A stretch of DNA of 64,000 bases, taken from Zhongshania marina (lineage in GTDB: Bacteria; Pseudomonadota; Gammaproteobacteria; Pseudomonadales; Spongiibacteraceae). The notes beneath the pieces are model-generated. The model did not search any database and had not been told where the DNA came from. It saw only the letters and a list, made by a program, of their open reading frames with translations. The stretch lies in NCBI RefSeq assembly GCF_002915595.1, contig NZ_PQGG01000012.1, forward strand, positions 1 through 64,000. The letters run 5' to 3'. Below are positions 48,045 to 57,185 of this stretch, piece by piece (the stretch's first letter is position 1; each line of letters begins with the position of its first letter). The position numbers and the translations under genes are program-made.

Positions 48045-48068
48045 GGGTATCTCCCATTTTACAAAGCG

Positions 48069-48081
48069 ACCGTATTACGGT
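48069..48081. promoter_or_regulatory. Dyad ACCGTA-T-TACGGT between ppsA and ppsR
   Basis: A perfect 6+1+6 inverted repeat, 25 bp from the ppsA start, in the 130-bp divergent spacer. A possible operator; no known factor is assigned. Confidence 0.35.
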
Positions 48082-48174
48082 TATAAGGGTGCAAGAATTT
48101 AACACGGGCTATACTAAAGTAAGTAATTTGGAAATTCCCGTCGAAAAACACAGAGACTTAGGTAAAAAAACTAC

Positions 48175-48993
48175 ATGACTCGTCCGGCCTTTTTTATATC
48201 AGACAGTACCGGCATTACCGCTGAAACCCTAGGAAGCAGTGTTTTAGCGCAATTTGAAAGCCAAAAATTTGAGCACATTATTGTCCCCTACGTAGATAAT
48301 GCTGAAAAAGCGCAATCAGCCGTAGAGAAAATTAATCGCGCCGCCGATGCTTGCGGTAAGCAGCCCATTGTTTTCGACACCTTGGTTGACGAAAACCTGC
48401 GCGCCATCATTGCCACCAGCAAAGGCTTTATCGTTGATGTGTTGGGCACCTTTGTTGGCCAACTAGAAGCGGCGCTGGGGGAAAAGCCTTCCCGCACCGT
48501 TGGCCGCCTACAGAATGCCGATAAAGATATGCTTTATAAGCAGCGTATTGATGCGGTCAATTATGCACTAGACAATGACGATGGCGCGCGGCTAAACCGC
48601 TACGATCAAGCCGAAGTGATTTTGATCGGTGTCTCACGCAGCGGCAAAACGCCAACCTGTCTTTATTTGGCCATGCAGTCAGGGATATTTGTCGCAAACT
48701 ACCCAATCACTGACGAGGATATGGAAAGCGACCGTTTACCAAAGGCGCTAATGGATCACCGCAGCCGATTATTTGGGCTCACCATCGAGGCCGAACGTCT
48801 TGCTGCAATCCGCAGCGAACGCAGACCCGACACCCGCTACGCCTCGCTTCGCCAATGCGAAGACGAACTTCGGCAAGCAGAAGCCATGTTTAAACGATTT
48901 GGCATTCCCTATCTTGATATTACCCATGCCTCGGTTGAAGAAATCGCTACCCGAGTATTAATGGATACAGGACTACGCGGCCATAAGCGTTAA
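48175..48993 (+). CDS. ppsR: PEP synthase regulatory protein (bifunctional kinase/pyrophosphorylase)
   Basis: 272 residues of the DUF299 family. It inactivates PpsA by ADP-dependent phosphorylation of the Thr next to the active His and reactivates it by Pi-dependent removal. The N-terminal ISDSTGITAETLG, DTLVDENLR and the P-loop GVSRSGKTPT (152-161) followed by NYPITDEDMESDRLP are characteristic. It is encoded back-to-back with its target ppsA, the usual arrangement. Confidence 0.95.
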   Translation: MTRPAFFISDSTGITAETLGSSVLAQFESQKFEHIIVPYVDNAEKAQSAVEKINRAADACGKQPIVFDTLVDENLRAIIATSKGFIVDVLGTFVGQLEAALGEKPSRTVGRLQNADKDMLYKQRIDAVNYALDNDDGARLNRYDQAEVILIGVSRSGKTPTCLYLAMQSGIFVANYPITDEDMESDRLPKALMDHRSRLFGLTIEAERLAAIRSERRPDTRYASLRQCEDELRQAEAMFKRFGIPYLDITHASVEEIATRVLMDTGLRGHKR

Positions 48994-49000
48994 TAGCCCA

Positions 49001-50197
49001 ATGGAACATGACACCACTGTGAATAGCGATCAAATACCTCCAGAAAACAGCTACCGCTCCAACACGGCAATGGTTCTACCAGGCGGCGGTGCGCGGGCTG
49101 CCTATCAGGTCGGCGTACTTAAAGCACTGGCGGAAATACACGGGAGTCGCCCAGGCAACCCCTTCCCTATTTTGGCAGGCACCTCGGCAGGGGGAATAAA
49201 CGCGGTTTCTATGGCGGCGGGAGCGCACCATTTTACCGGTACGGTTGAAAAGCTAGAAATGCTTTGGCGCAATCTGACAACCGATAAAATATATCGAGCC
49301 GATTTTTTTGGAGTGATGCGCAATGCTCTGCGATTAGCAGTCTCGCTGTTTAGTTCAGGCTCATCCGACGGCAAACCTGTTGCTCTGCTAGACAATAGCC
49401 CGCTGCGGGCATTACTAAATGAACACGTAAAATTTGAAAATATTGGTCGCAATATTTTGAATGGTGATTTAGACGCACTATGCCTCACCGCCATGAACTA
49501 TACCCAAGGTGTGTCTGAGACCTTTTTCCAAGGCGGGCCTCAATACGCGGGCTGGCAGCGCTGGCGTCGGCAAGGATTGGCAACCCCAATCCAACTTCAG
49601 CACCTTATGGCGTCGAGCGCCATCCCAACCATATTTCCGCCGGCTAAATTAGGCCGCGACTACTATGGCGACGGCGCACTGCGCCAATTAACGCCGATTA
49701 GCCCAGTCATTCATCTTGGTGCAAATCGCGTATTAGTTATTCCCGCTAACGGTCACAAACGGCAATACCCAAAGCTTCCTCAAGAAATTAAGTCTCCAGG
49801 CTTTGGGCAAATCATTGGTCACCTACTGAATAGCGCCTTTATAGATAGTATCGAAACCGATATAGAGCGCTTAGAACGCATTAATGAATTGGTACGCCTC
49901 ATACCCGAAGAAGATCAAAGTATGATGGGTAAAGAGCTACTACCTATAGACTGCCTCGTTATTAGCCCCAGCGAAGACATAGACCGTATCGCCGACGAAC
50001 ACGTCAACGAGCTGCCCCGCTCTTTACGCATATTCCTGCGCCGCACCGGCAGCACTGGCAATAGCGGTGGTGGCGTCAGTATCGCTAGTTACCTGCTGTT
50101 CACCCCTGAGTACTGTGGCAAATTAATTGACCTCGGCTATCGCGATGGCATGAAACAACAAGAACAATTGGAAGCATTCCTTTACCGCGACAAATAG
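49001..50197 (+). CDS. Patatin-like phospholipase
   Basis: 398 residues. The Ser-Asp dyad of the patatin fold is complete: oxyanion loop LPGGGARAAYQVGVLKAL, nucleophile Ser62 in AGTSAGGINA, and Asp224 in YYGDGALRQL. A C-terminal extension of about 150 residues is of the type seen in RssA/YchK-unrelated DUF3336-free members. No signal peptide and no beta-barrel domain are present, so it is cytoplasmic rather than PlpD-like. It begins 7 bp after ppsR and is probably co-transcribed with it. The physiological lipid is unknown. Confidence 0.88.
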   Translation: MEHDTTVNSDQIPPENSYRSNTAMVLPGGGARAAYQVGVLKALAEIHGSRPGNPFPILAGTSAGGINAVSMAAGAHHFTGTVEKLEMLWRNLTTDKIYRADFFGVMRNALRLAVSLFSSGSSDGKPVALLDNSPLRALLNEHVKFENIGRNILNGDLDALCLTAMNYTQGVSETFFQGGPQYAGWQRWRRQGLATPIQLQHLMASSAIPTIFPPAKLGRDYYGDGALRQLTPISPVIHLGANRVLVIPANGHKRQYPKLPQEIKSPGFGQIIGHLLNSAFIDSIETDIERLERINELVRLIPEEDQSMMGKELLPIDCLVISPSEDIDRIADEHVNELPRSLRIFLRRTGSTGNSGGGVSIASYLLFTPEYCGKLIDLGYRDGMKQQEQLEAFLYRDK

Positions 50198-50300
50198 GCA
50201 ATTTCGCTTCGCACCCGCCATTGTTGAATCTCAATCAACGAAACCTATGACACTCAATTTCCGCCGCTGCCTAAGGCTTAAATAAAAAAAACATCGGCGC

Positions 50301-50356
50301 CTTGCTAGCGAGCCTTACATTCGCTGGGCAAGAACCAAAATCGTCGTATCCGACGA
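50301..50356 (+). other. Two adjacent hairpins upstream of the TonB receptor
   Basis: At 50301-50332 an imperfect stem pairs CTTGC/GCAAG and AGCGA/TCGCT with a small bulge. At 50341-50356 TCGTCG/CGACGA closes a TATC tetraloop. Both lie about 100-150 bp before the receptor start. They could be a leader RNA structure or the 3' end of the patatin transcript. No T run is present. Confidence 0.35.
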
Positions 50357-50452
50357 AGTGGCATAGAAAGAAATAAGCGACCTTTGCGGCTACTAATAAT
50401 AATTTTTTCTTGCCTTAGCTCCCTCTTAATAAGATTTATACAAAGGATTGCA

Positions 50453-52804
50453 ATGAAGCTCGTTCTTGATAATTATCAGCGCCGCGTGCTCCCCTTCTCT
50501 ACTGGCTTAGCCTTGGCAATATTATCTGCCATTTCTAATCCTGTGATGGCGAATGAAAATTCAGGAAACGATGCAGCAAAAACTATGTCGCAAAATAACC
50601 GACTTTTAGAGGAGGTGGTGGTCACCGCCCGAAAGCGTGAAGAAAATATTCAAGACATCCCCATCGCAATTGCGGCTTTCTCTGCTGAGAAATTAGATGC
50701 AGCCGGGGTGGAAAGCGCACAGGGATTAACAAAAATTACCCCCGGCCTCGTTTTTGCTAATACCTTTGGTTACTACATCGCCTTTTTACGCGGCATCGGC
50801 TCTGAGGCTTTTTTACCTTCCGCTGACCCCAGCGTACCCATTTACGTCGACGATATAAACCAAGTTGCCGCGCAAGGCTCTATTGATTCTCTCGTCGCGA
50901 TTGAACGGGTAGAAGTCCTAAAGGGGCCTCAGGGCACCCTATTCGGTCGCAATGCCCTCGGTGGCGCGATTCGAATCATTACCGCCGACCCTGACGACGA
51001 GAGCTTCTTTGGTGAAATTAAAATTGATAGTGGGCACTTTGATGTCGTGGACGCCTCAGGCCTGTCCTCCAGCCTATTTTTAAATATACCGATTGTTGAA
51101 GGCCTAGCAGCGACATTTTCCGGCACATTGCGCAATCAAGAACCAATCTACACCAACGATTTAGGCGGAAAAGTATACGACGAAGAGTTAAACGCTGGGC
51201 GCATTAAGCTTAAGTGGTGGGCAAGTGAAAATATCGATATAACCCTCAGTGCCGCACAGGAAAAAGGCCAGTCTTCGGGGGGCTTAACCTCCGAGGGTAG
51301 CAACCCGTATTTACTTTGTGCGACCTGTAGCCCAGACCCCGAATTTGATTACCACGTAGCCCACAATACCGATTCAGGGTTTGAATCAGAGCGAACCTTG
51401 GTGTCAGCTCGTCTCAACTGGAGCCTTCCCTACTTCGACTTTATCGCATTAGCGTCTGACCAAGAACTCATTGTTCCCTACGGCATTGGCGATCTTGACT
51501 ACACCAGCACCCCACTTTTTGTAGCAGAAGTACCCCGTCAATTTGTCGAACAAAAAACATTTGAGGCCCGCATTGAATCAAATGAGCAATCACCCTGGAG
51601 CGATTACCTAGTTTGGGTAGCGGGTATGTATTATCTTGAATCCGCCGGTGGCTACGACCCTCTTTATTTACGGTTTGGTAGCAATGCCTTAGAAAATGGC
51701 CTGCCAATACCAATTGAATTACCTAGTGGGCTTGGGGATTTATTAGATGTCGATGCCGCCCTCGCCTCCAACGGCGTATTAGAAACCGAGTCGCTATCAG
51801 GATTTGCGGAAGGCACCGCCTTGCTGCCCTATTCTTTTGATTTCAGTCTCGGGGTGCGCTACGACACAGAAACCCGTAATGTCGCAAATTCCTCCCTCAG
51901 CGCCATTAATCCGCTAACGGGAGATGCAATATCGGTTATCAACTTTAACGTGCCCGAGGCAACGACGGAGCGAGTTAGCCCCCGTGCCTCACTCAAATGG
52001 AGTTTCACCCAGGGACAGATCTACGCCTCCTATTCTGTCGGCTATTTAAGCCCCACCTATAACACGGTTAACTTCCTCGTTGCGCCAAGTTTTGTCGATC
52101 AGGAAGAAGACACCGCCTACGAACTCGGTTTTAAGGGCAGCTGGTTAGACAACACTCTTTCATTAGAGGGGGCAATTTTCTATACCGAACGCGAAAATAT
52201 CATTACCGCAATCACCTCTTTGGCATCTGGCGGCGCAGTGAATTTTTATAATGGCGGCGACGGGGTGATAAAAGGTGCTGAGCTAAGCCTGCAAGCCCAA
52301 CCAATGCCAAATCTTAACCCAGGCTTGGCGGTGATTGCTGGCGCGACCTACTTAGATGCCAAGTACCATAATTACCCTGAAGGACGCGGCTTTGATGAAG
52401 GTACTGGGTTACCCTTCGGCCCAGACGCCGTCGGCTTACCGGCGCGGGATTTCTCTGGAAACGATATCGTCAACACGCCGGACTGGACCGCATCAGCGAC
52501 CATCTTACAGTACCTGCCATTACCCAATGACTGGGGTAATCTAGAGTTTGCTGCAGACACTTACTACAACACCGGCTCTTATTTCAGTGCGCAAAACACC
52601 TCCCTCGTCGAACAACCAAAATACCATTTAATTGGTGCCCGCATTGGCTATTTTTACGAGCCATATGGTTTGCAAATTACCCTCTACGGCGAAAACCTAA
52701 CGGATGAACGCTATTATTCTAGCGCTGTAAATTTAGATTTTGGGCCGGGACGCACGCTAGCCGCTCCGCGTAAATATGGCCTGCGTGCCAAATGGACGTT
52801 TTAG
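50453..52804 (+). CDS. TonB-dependent outer-membrane receptor
   Basis: ATG 50453 with AAAGGA 5 bp upstream gives 783 residues; the longer frame upstream has no ribosome binding site. A signal peptide ends near NPVMA. The TonB box (LEEVVVTARKREEN) and plug domain follow (DIPIAIAAFSAEKL, GLTKITPGLVF, VEVLKGPQGTLFGRNALGGAIRIITADP), then the 22-strand barrel ending in RKYGLRAKWTF with the terminal Phe needed for assembly. The QDIPIAI-type plug is typical of the broad receptor group of sphingomonads and marine gammaproteobacteria that may import complex organic substrates rather than siderophores. No regulator or inner-membrane transporter adjoins it, so the ligand is unknown. Confidence 0.9.
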   Translation: MKLVLDNYQRRVLPFSTGLALAILSAISNPVMANENSGNDAAKTMSQNNRLLEEVVVTARKREENIQDIPIAIAAFSAEKLDAAGVESAQGLTKITPGLVFANTFGYYIAFLRGIGSEAFLPSADPSVPIYVDDINQVAAQGSIDSLVAIERVEVLKGPQGTLFGRNALGGAIRIITADPDDESFFGEIKIDSGHFDVVDASGLSSSLFLNIPIVEGLAATFSGTLRNQEPIYTNDLGGKVYDEELNAGRIKLKWWASENIDITLSAAQEKGQSSGGLTSEGSNPYLLCATCSPDPEFDYHVAHNTDSGFESERTLVSARLNWSLPYFDFIALASDQELIVPYGIGDLDYTSTPLFVAEVPRQFVEQKTFEARIESNEQSPWSDYLVWVAGMYYLESAGGYDPLYLRFGSNALENGLPIPIELPSGLGDLLDVDAALASNGVLETESLSGFAEGTALLPYSFDFSLGVRYDTETRNVANSSLSAINPLTGDAISVINFNVPEATTERVSPRASLKWSFTQGQIYASYSVGYLSPTYNTVNFLVAPSFVDQEEDTAYELGFKGSWLDNTLSLEGAIFYTERENIITAITSLASGGAVNFYNGGDGVIKGAELSLQAQPMPNLNPGLAVIAGATYLDAKYHNYPEGRGFDEGTGLPFGPDAVGLPARDFSGNDIVNTPDWTASATILQYLPLPNDWGNLEFAADTYYNTGSYFSAQNTSLVEQPKYHLIGARIGYFYEPYGLQITLYGENLTDERYYSSAVNLDFGPGRTLAAPRKYGLRAKWTF

Positions 52805-52922
52805 CAAGAACTAGTTAATTAAGAAAACCGAGGACAGCTAATACCTAAGAAATAAGAACGCAAAGGTATTAGCTGTGAATCTGGAAACTTACTAGAAAGG
52901 ATGTGAGTGCTGTCGGTGAACG

Positions 52923-53369
52923 CTATTTAACGCCAATAATGGCGTATAGGCCTTTAAAACGAACTGCCACCTCGCCGTTTACGATGATTTCCGAGCTGAG
53001 GTCGATTTTGGCTTTGCCTCTTTCTTCAAAGCGATGGAAAAAGTTTTCCCAATTTTTTTCATCGCTAACTAAAGAGCTGGCCACAATATCGCCGGTGACG
53101 GGCTTTAAATACTCGATAGAGGCTTCAGCAACCACAATGTCGGGATCGAGACCGTAGTCAACACAGCGCATATACACCATGCCCCAACACGCCATAACCG
53201 CGACAACGTAAATACTGCCACCAAAGGCAGTCAATTTATCATTAATGCTGGGTGCCAAGGGCGCATGCAATCGCAAGCTACTGCCGTCGTAGTGCTCAAC
53301 ACTGATTTGCATGTGCTGCGCCGTTGGCAGGTATTTCCCTATAAAATCGTCTAGCGCCGCTCCGCTCAT
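52923..53369 (-). CDS. YiiD C-terminal-type hotdog thioesterase
   Basis: 148 residues of the putative thioesterase family that forms the C-terminal domain of YiiD/FabY (PF09500). Segments LHAPLAPSINDKLTAFGGSIYVVAVMACWGMVYM and EASIEYLKPVTGDI show the hotdog helix and substrate-loop pattern. It starts 3 bp after the meaB stop and is the last gene of the propionate operon. A role in hydrolysing or clearing acyl-CoA from the pathway is inferred. Confidence 0.82.
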   Translation of the reverse strand: MSGAALDDFIGKYLPTAQHMQISVEHYDGSSLRLHAPLAPSINDKLTAFGGSIYVVAVMACWGMVYMRCVDYGLDPDIVVAEASIEYLKPVTGDIVASSLVSDEKNWENFFHRFEERGKAKIDLSSEIIVNGEVAVRFKGLYAIIGVK

Positions 53370-53372
53370 TGA

Positions 53373-54344
53373 TCAGGCATCCGGTTTAAAAAGGAGATTA
53401 ATCAGCCGCGTAGCCGCCAAATAAGGTGTGGTTTCACCCATCGTAACTTTCTGGTTTAACTCAGGGAGTAACACTTTTACTTCGGGGTTTTGCTTTAGCT
53501 TCATGTCGAGCATTTCATGCAGCAATTTATTCATCCACTCACGAGCCTGGCGCGAACGCTTTTCCTGCAGTGAACCGTTCTTAGTGGCATCAATTTTAAA
53601 GCCGCTAATCATGCCCCAAATTGCTTCGATATTTTCATTCTTCAGCGCCGAACAACTCATTACCTGAGGCGTCCAAAAGCTGTTTTGCCGCAATAAATGT
53701 AAGGCATTCTCGTAGTGACGACGGGTTTGCTGGGCAAGATTAATACTCTCTCCGTCGGCCTTATTTATTACTAAGGCGTCGGCAAGTTCGATAATGCCTT
53801 TTTTAATACCCTGCAATTCATCGCCGGCATTGGGCAGCATCAGTACCATAAAGAAATCGACCATACTGGCGACTTCATATTCGGACTGCCCTACACCTAC
53901 GGTTTCCACCAAAATCACGTCGTAACCAGCGGCTTCACAGAGCAACATGGTTTCACGGGTTTTTTGCGCCACACCACCCAAAGAACCTTCAGAGGGCGAC
54001 GGGCGAATAAACGCGTCTTTACTGCGGGACAACAATTCCATGCGGGTTTTGTCGCCCAAAATAGAACCGCCGGCAATTGGCGAACTAGGATCAACCGCCA
54101 ATACTGCAACGCGCTTACCTTGGCTTAATAAATACAGGCCAAAAGCTTCAATAAAGGTGGATTTACCGACACCGGGAATACCGGTAATGCCAATGCGGAT
54201 ACTATTTCCCGTATGGGGAAGAAGTTGCTCCAGCAATAATTGCGCTTCGCTACGGTGCTCAACCCGCTTGCTCTCAACCAAGGTAATCGCCTTGGCCAGA
54301 GCACGGGAGTTACCGGCTTGGAGTGCTTGAATGTCTATAGCCAT
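53373..54344 (-). CDS. meaB: Methylmalonyl-CoA mutase-associated GTPase MeaB
   Basis: A 323-residue G3E-family GTPase that gates cobalamin loading and protects the mutase. Walker A GITGIPGVGKST (53-63), VLAVDPSSP, the switch region GDKTRMELLSRSKDAFIRPSPSEGSLGGVAQKTRE in parts, VETVGVGQSE, and the NKAD guanine motif are complete. It lies immediately downstream of the mutase gene, as in many bacteria. The 85-bp spacer before it carries a palindromic TCTGAC-rich stretch. Confidence 0.95.
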   Translation of the reverse strand: MAIDIQALQAGNSRALAKAITLVESKRVEHRSEAQLLLEQLLPHTGNSIRIGITGIPGVGKSTFIEAFGLYLLSQGKRVAVLAVDPSSPIAGGSILGDKTRMELLSRSKDAFIRPSPSEGSLGGVAQKTRETMLLCEAAGYDVILVETVGVGQSEYEVASMVDFFMVLMLPNAGDELQGIKKGIIELADALVINKADGESINLAQQTRRHYENALHLLRQNSFWTPQVMSCSALKNENIEAIWGMISGFKIDATKNGSLQEKRSRQAREWMNKLLHEMLDMKLKQNPEVKVLLPELNQKVTMGETTPYLAATRLINLLFKPDA

Positions 54345-54354
54345 AATGAAAACG

Positions 54355-54425
54355 CTAGAGGTCAGATGTCTGACGTCAGAGGTAAGAGCCGCACGTCCGA
54401 CTTCCGATCTCTGACACCAGACTCA
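54355..54425. repeat. TCTGAC/GTCAGA-rich palindromic spacer between mutase and meaB
   Basis: The 85-bp gap contains repeated GTCAGA/TCTGAC units in both orientations, including the perfect 12-bp palindrome TCTGACGTCAGA at 54369-54380, AGGTCAGA and GTCAGAGGT copies, and TCTCTGACACCAGACTC at its right end. It resembles a small intergenic repeat element rather than ordinary spacer. It has no coding potential and no terminator T run. Confidence 0.6.
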
Positions 54426-54429
54426 CCAC

Positions 54430-56589
54430 TTAGCCCTTATACGCCTCATTCACCGCATCCAACACGCCGCGCGCGGCTAGTGGAATTTTAGTGCCTGGGC
54501 CAAAGATGCCTTTCACTCCGGCTTGGTATAGGAAGTCGTAGTCTTGGCGTGGAATAACACCGCCAGCGATAACGATGATGTCGTCGGCACCGACTTTTTT
54601 GAGTTCGGCGATAAGCTCAGGAATCAGTGTTTTATGACCCGCTGCCTGTGACGATACACCAACAACGTGTACGTCGTTTTCTACTGCTTGCTTGGCCACT
54701 TCTTCTGGTGTTGAGAACATTGGCGACAGGTCAATATCAAAACCTACGTCAGCAAAGGCGGTGGCGATAACTTTAGCGCCGCGATCGTGACCGTCTTGCC
54801 CCATTTTGCACACTAGCATACGTGGACGACGGCCGTGTTTCTCGCTGAAGTCTTCGATGTCTTTGGTGATTCCCTGCCAATTTTCATCGTCTTGGTAAGC
54901 GCTGCCGTATACACCAGACACGGTTTGCGCTTGGGCATTAAAGCGACCAAATTCACGTTCCATAGCGAAGGATATCTCCCCAACCGTTGCGCGCAGACGA
55001 GTTGCTTTAACCGCGAGGTCTAACAGATTACCTTCACCGGTTAATGCGCACTGATAAATTGCTTCCAGCGCATCTTCAACGGCAGCTTCGTCGCGCTCGG
55101 CACGAATTTTTGCCAATGCCGCAACCTGGGATTCACGCACTGCATTGTTGTCGATATCTAGAACTTCAACGTCGTCTTCTTCCGCTAAGGTGTATTTGTT
55201 TACACCGACGATAACGTCTTCGCCACGGTCAATACGGGCTTGTTTGCGAGCAGCAGATTCTTCGATACGCAGCTTAGGCAGACCAGTTTCAATCGCCTTA
55301 GCCATACCGCCCTTCTCTTCCACTTCTTGGATGAGTTCCCATGCGCGGTCAGCGATATCTTTTGTCAGTGATTCCATCATGTAAGAACCGCCCCAAGGAT
55401 CGACAACCTTGGTGATGCCGGTTTCTTCTTGAATGATGAGCTGGGTATTACGCGCAATACGTGAGGAGAACTGGGTTGGCAGTGCAATTGCCTCGTCTAA
55501 AGCGTTGGTATGCAGTGACTGGGTGCCACCAAATACCGCCGCCATCGCCTCGATAGTGGTACGAACAATATTGTTGTAGGGGTCTTGTTCGGTCAATGAC
55601 CAGCCCGAGGTTTGGCTGTGGGTACGCAGCATTTTAGAGCGCGAGTTTTTTGGTTCGAACTCGCTAACAATTTTCGACCACAGCAAACGTGCGGCGCGCA
55701 TCTTGGCAATTTCCATATAGAAATTCATGCCAATGCCCCAGAAGAAAGACAGACGACCAGCAAATTTGTCGATGTCTAAACCGGCGGCAATTGCCGTGCG
55801 AATATATTCTTTACCGTCTGCTAGAGTGTAAGCCAGCTCAAGCGCGGCGTCGGCGCCCGCTTCCTGAATATGGTAGCCAGAAATAGAAATGGTATTGAAT
55901 TTCGGCATATTGTCAGACGCGTATGCGATGATGTCGCCGATAATTTTCATTGAAGGCAGTGGTGGGTAAATATAGGTATTACGCACCATGAATTCTTTCA
56001 GAATGTCGTTCTGAATTGTACCGGACAACTGATCTTGACCTACGCCCTGCTCTTCAGCGGCAACGATATAACCCGCCAAAACTGGCAATACAGCGCCGTT
56101 CATGGTCATGGAAACTGAGACTTTATCCAGCGGGATTTCGTTGAATAACACCTTCATGTCTTCAACTGAGTCGATGGCCACACCGGCTTTACCCACATCA
56201 CCGGTGACTCGCGGATGATCAGAGTCATAACCACGGTGAGTTGCCAAGTCGAATGCTACTGAAACGCCCTGCCCACCAGCAGCTAATGCTTTACGGTAAA
56301 AGGCGTTAGATTCTTCAGCGGTAGAAAAGCCAGCGTACTGACGAATTGTCCACGGACGGCCAGCGTACATTGTCGGCTGTGGGCCGCGAATAAATGGCTC
56401 AACACCAGGTAAGGTATTGGTGTATGGCAGATCCTGAGTATCTTCTTTGGTGTACAAAGGCTTTACATCTATACCTTCTGGGGTGTGCCAAACTAAATCC
56501 TCAAGCGTTTGGTTGCCTTTGGCGAGGGTTTTATTCGCCATTGCTTTCCACTCGTCTACGGAAGTCTCGGGAGCTTTGTAATCAGCCAT
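54430..56589 (-). CDS. scpA: Methylmalonyl-CoA mutase
   Basis: An adenosylcobalamin enzyme converting (R)-methylmalonyl-CoA to succinyl-CoA. The 719-residue single chain is the homodimer (E. coli Sbm-like) large-subunit form. The substrate barrel includes [46 protein letters not shown] and [14 protein letters not shown]. The C-terminal B12 domain has the cobalt-ligand His601 in [10 protein letters not shown], then [16 protein letters not shown] and [11 protein letters not shown]. It needs the epimerase upstream to supply the R isomer. MeaB follows. Confidence 0.97.
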   Translation of the reverse strand: MADYKAPETSVDEWKAMANKTLAKGNQTLEDLVWHTPEGIDVKPLYTKEDTQDLPYTNTLPGVEPFIRGPQPTMYAGRPWTIRQYAGFSTAEESNAFYRKALAAGGQGVSVAFDLATHRGYDSDHPRVTGDVGKAGVAIDSVEDMKVLFNEIPLDKVSVSMTMNGAVLPVLAGYIVAAEEQGVGQDQLSGTIQNDILKEFMVRNTYIYPPLPSMKIIGDIIAYASDNMPKFNTISISGYHIQEAGADAALELAYTLADGKEYIRTAIAAGLDIDKFAGRLSFFWGIGMNFYMEIAKMRAARLLWSKIVSEFEPKNSRSKMLRTHSQTSGWSLTEQDPYNNIVRTTIEAMAAVFGGTQSLHTNALDEAIALPTQFSSRIARNTQLIIQEETGITKVVDPWGGSYMMESLTKDIADRAWELIQEVEEKGGMAKAIETGLPKLRIEESAARKQARIDRGEDVIVGVNKYTLAEEDDVEVLDIDNNAVRESQVAALAKIRAERDEAAVEDALEAIYQCALTGEGNLLDLAVKATRLRATVGEISFAMEREFGRFNAQAQTVSGVYGSAYQDDENWQGITKDIEDFSEKHGRRPRMLVCKMGQDGHDRGAKVIATAFADVGFDIDLSPMFSTPEEVAKQAVENDVHVVGVSSQAAGHKTLIPELIAELKKVGADDIIVIAGGVIPRQDYDFLYQAGVKGIFGPGTKIPLAARGVLDAVNEAYKG

Positions 56590-56714
56590 ACATGTACCTG
56601 TCTGTTTTCGTGAGGGTCAGTGTTTAGGGAAGATGCCGAGGCGGACCTCCCCTAGTAAAACGTGATCGTGCCGCTTATGTGTATCACCACCGGATACGCG
56701 GCATCGCTCGACAT

Positions 56715-57128
56715 TTAGTGGTGATCATCTCCTGGTTGGCTCAACTCAATGAGTACGCCATCGCAGGATTTAGGATGAATAAAGATAACCTGGCAATTAT
56801 GTGCACCCAGCGATGGCGCATCGCTAAGAAATTGATAGCCCAGTGCTTTTAAGCGAGCGACATCGGCAATAATATCATCAGTGCTAAAGCACAAATGGTG
56901 CAAGCCACCTGGCTTTTTCTCTAGGTATTTGGCAATGGGGCCTTCGCCACGCAATGGACTAACCAGCTCGATGCTGGTGGATTTCAGTGGAAAGAACGCC
57001 GTCGAGGTTTTGGCTGTTTCAACCTCTTCAGTGCCTTCGTAAGTCAAACCAAAATCTTCTAAAAACCGCTTGATAGCTTTTTCTAAATCGGGAACTGCGA
57101 CCGCAATATGATCAAGACCAGTAATCAT
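56715..57128 (-). CDS. mce: Methylmalonyl-CoA epimerase
   Basis: 137 residues of the glyoxalase/VOC fold that interconverts (S)- and (R)-methylmalonyl-CoA. Metal ligands are visible in LDHIAVAVPDL (His), HHLCFSTDDI (His) and LIELSQP (Glu). AGGAG lies 8 bp before the ATG. It lies between the carboxylase and mutase genes, matching its step in the pathway. Confidence 0.94.
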   Translation of the reverse strand: MITGLDHIAVAVPDLEKAIKRFLEDFGLTYEGTEEVETAKTSTAFFPLKSTSIELVSPLRGEGPIAKYLEKKPGGLHHLCFSTDDIIADVARLKALGYQFLSDAPSLGAHNCQVIFIHPKSCDGVLIELSQPGDDHH

Positions 57129-57185
57129 GTGAATACTCCTAATGGTTAAATAAACGGCCGGCTGCGCACAGCCGGCCTATAACAT

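Noticed and set aside
54390-54412. Possible sequencing-adapter remnant (CTTCCGATCT)
   Set aside because: Only ten bases match the common adapter end. The flanks continue as native TCTGAC repeats and the operon order is intact on both sides.
56669-56703. Hairpin TGCCGC/GCGGCA just past the mce-proximal side of the mutase spacer
   Set aside because: The stem is interrupted by a 6-nt bulge, lacks a T run and lies within an operon; it could be chance.
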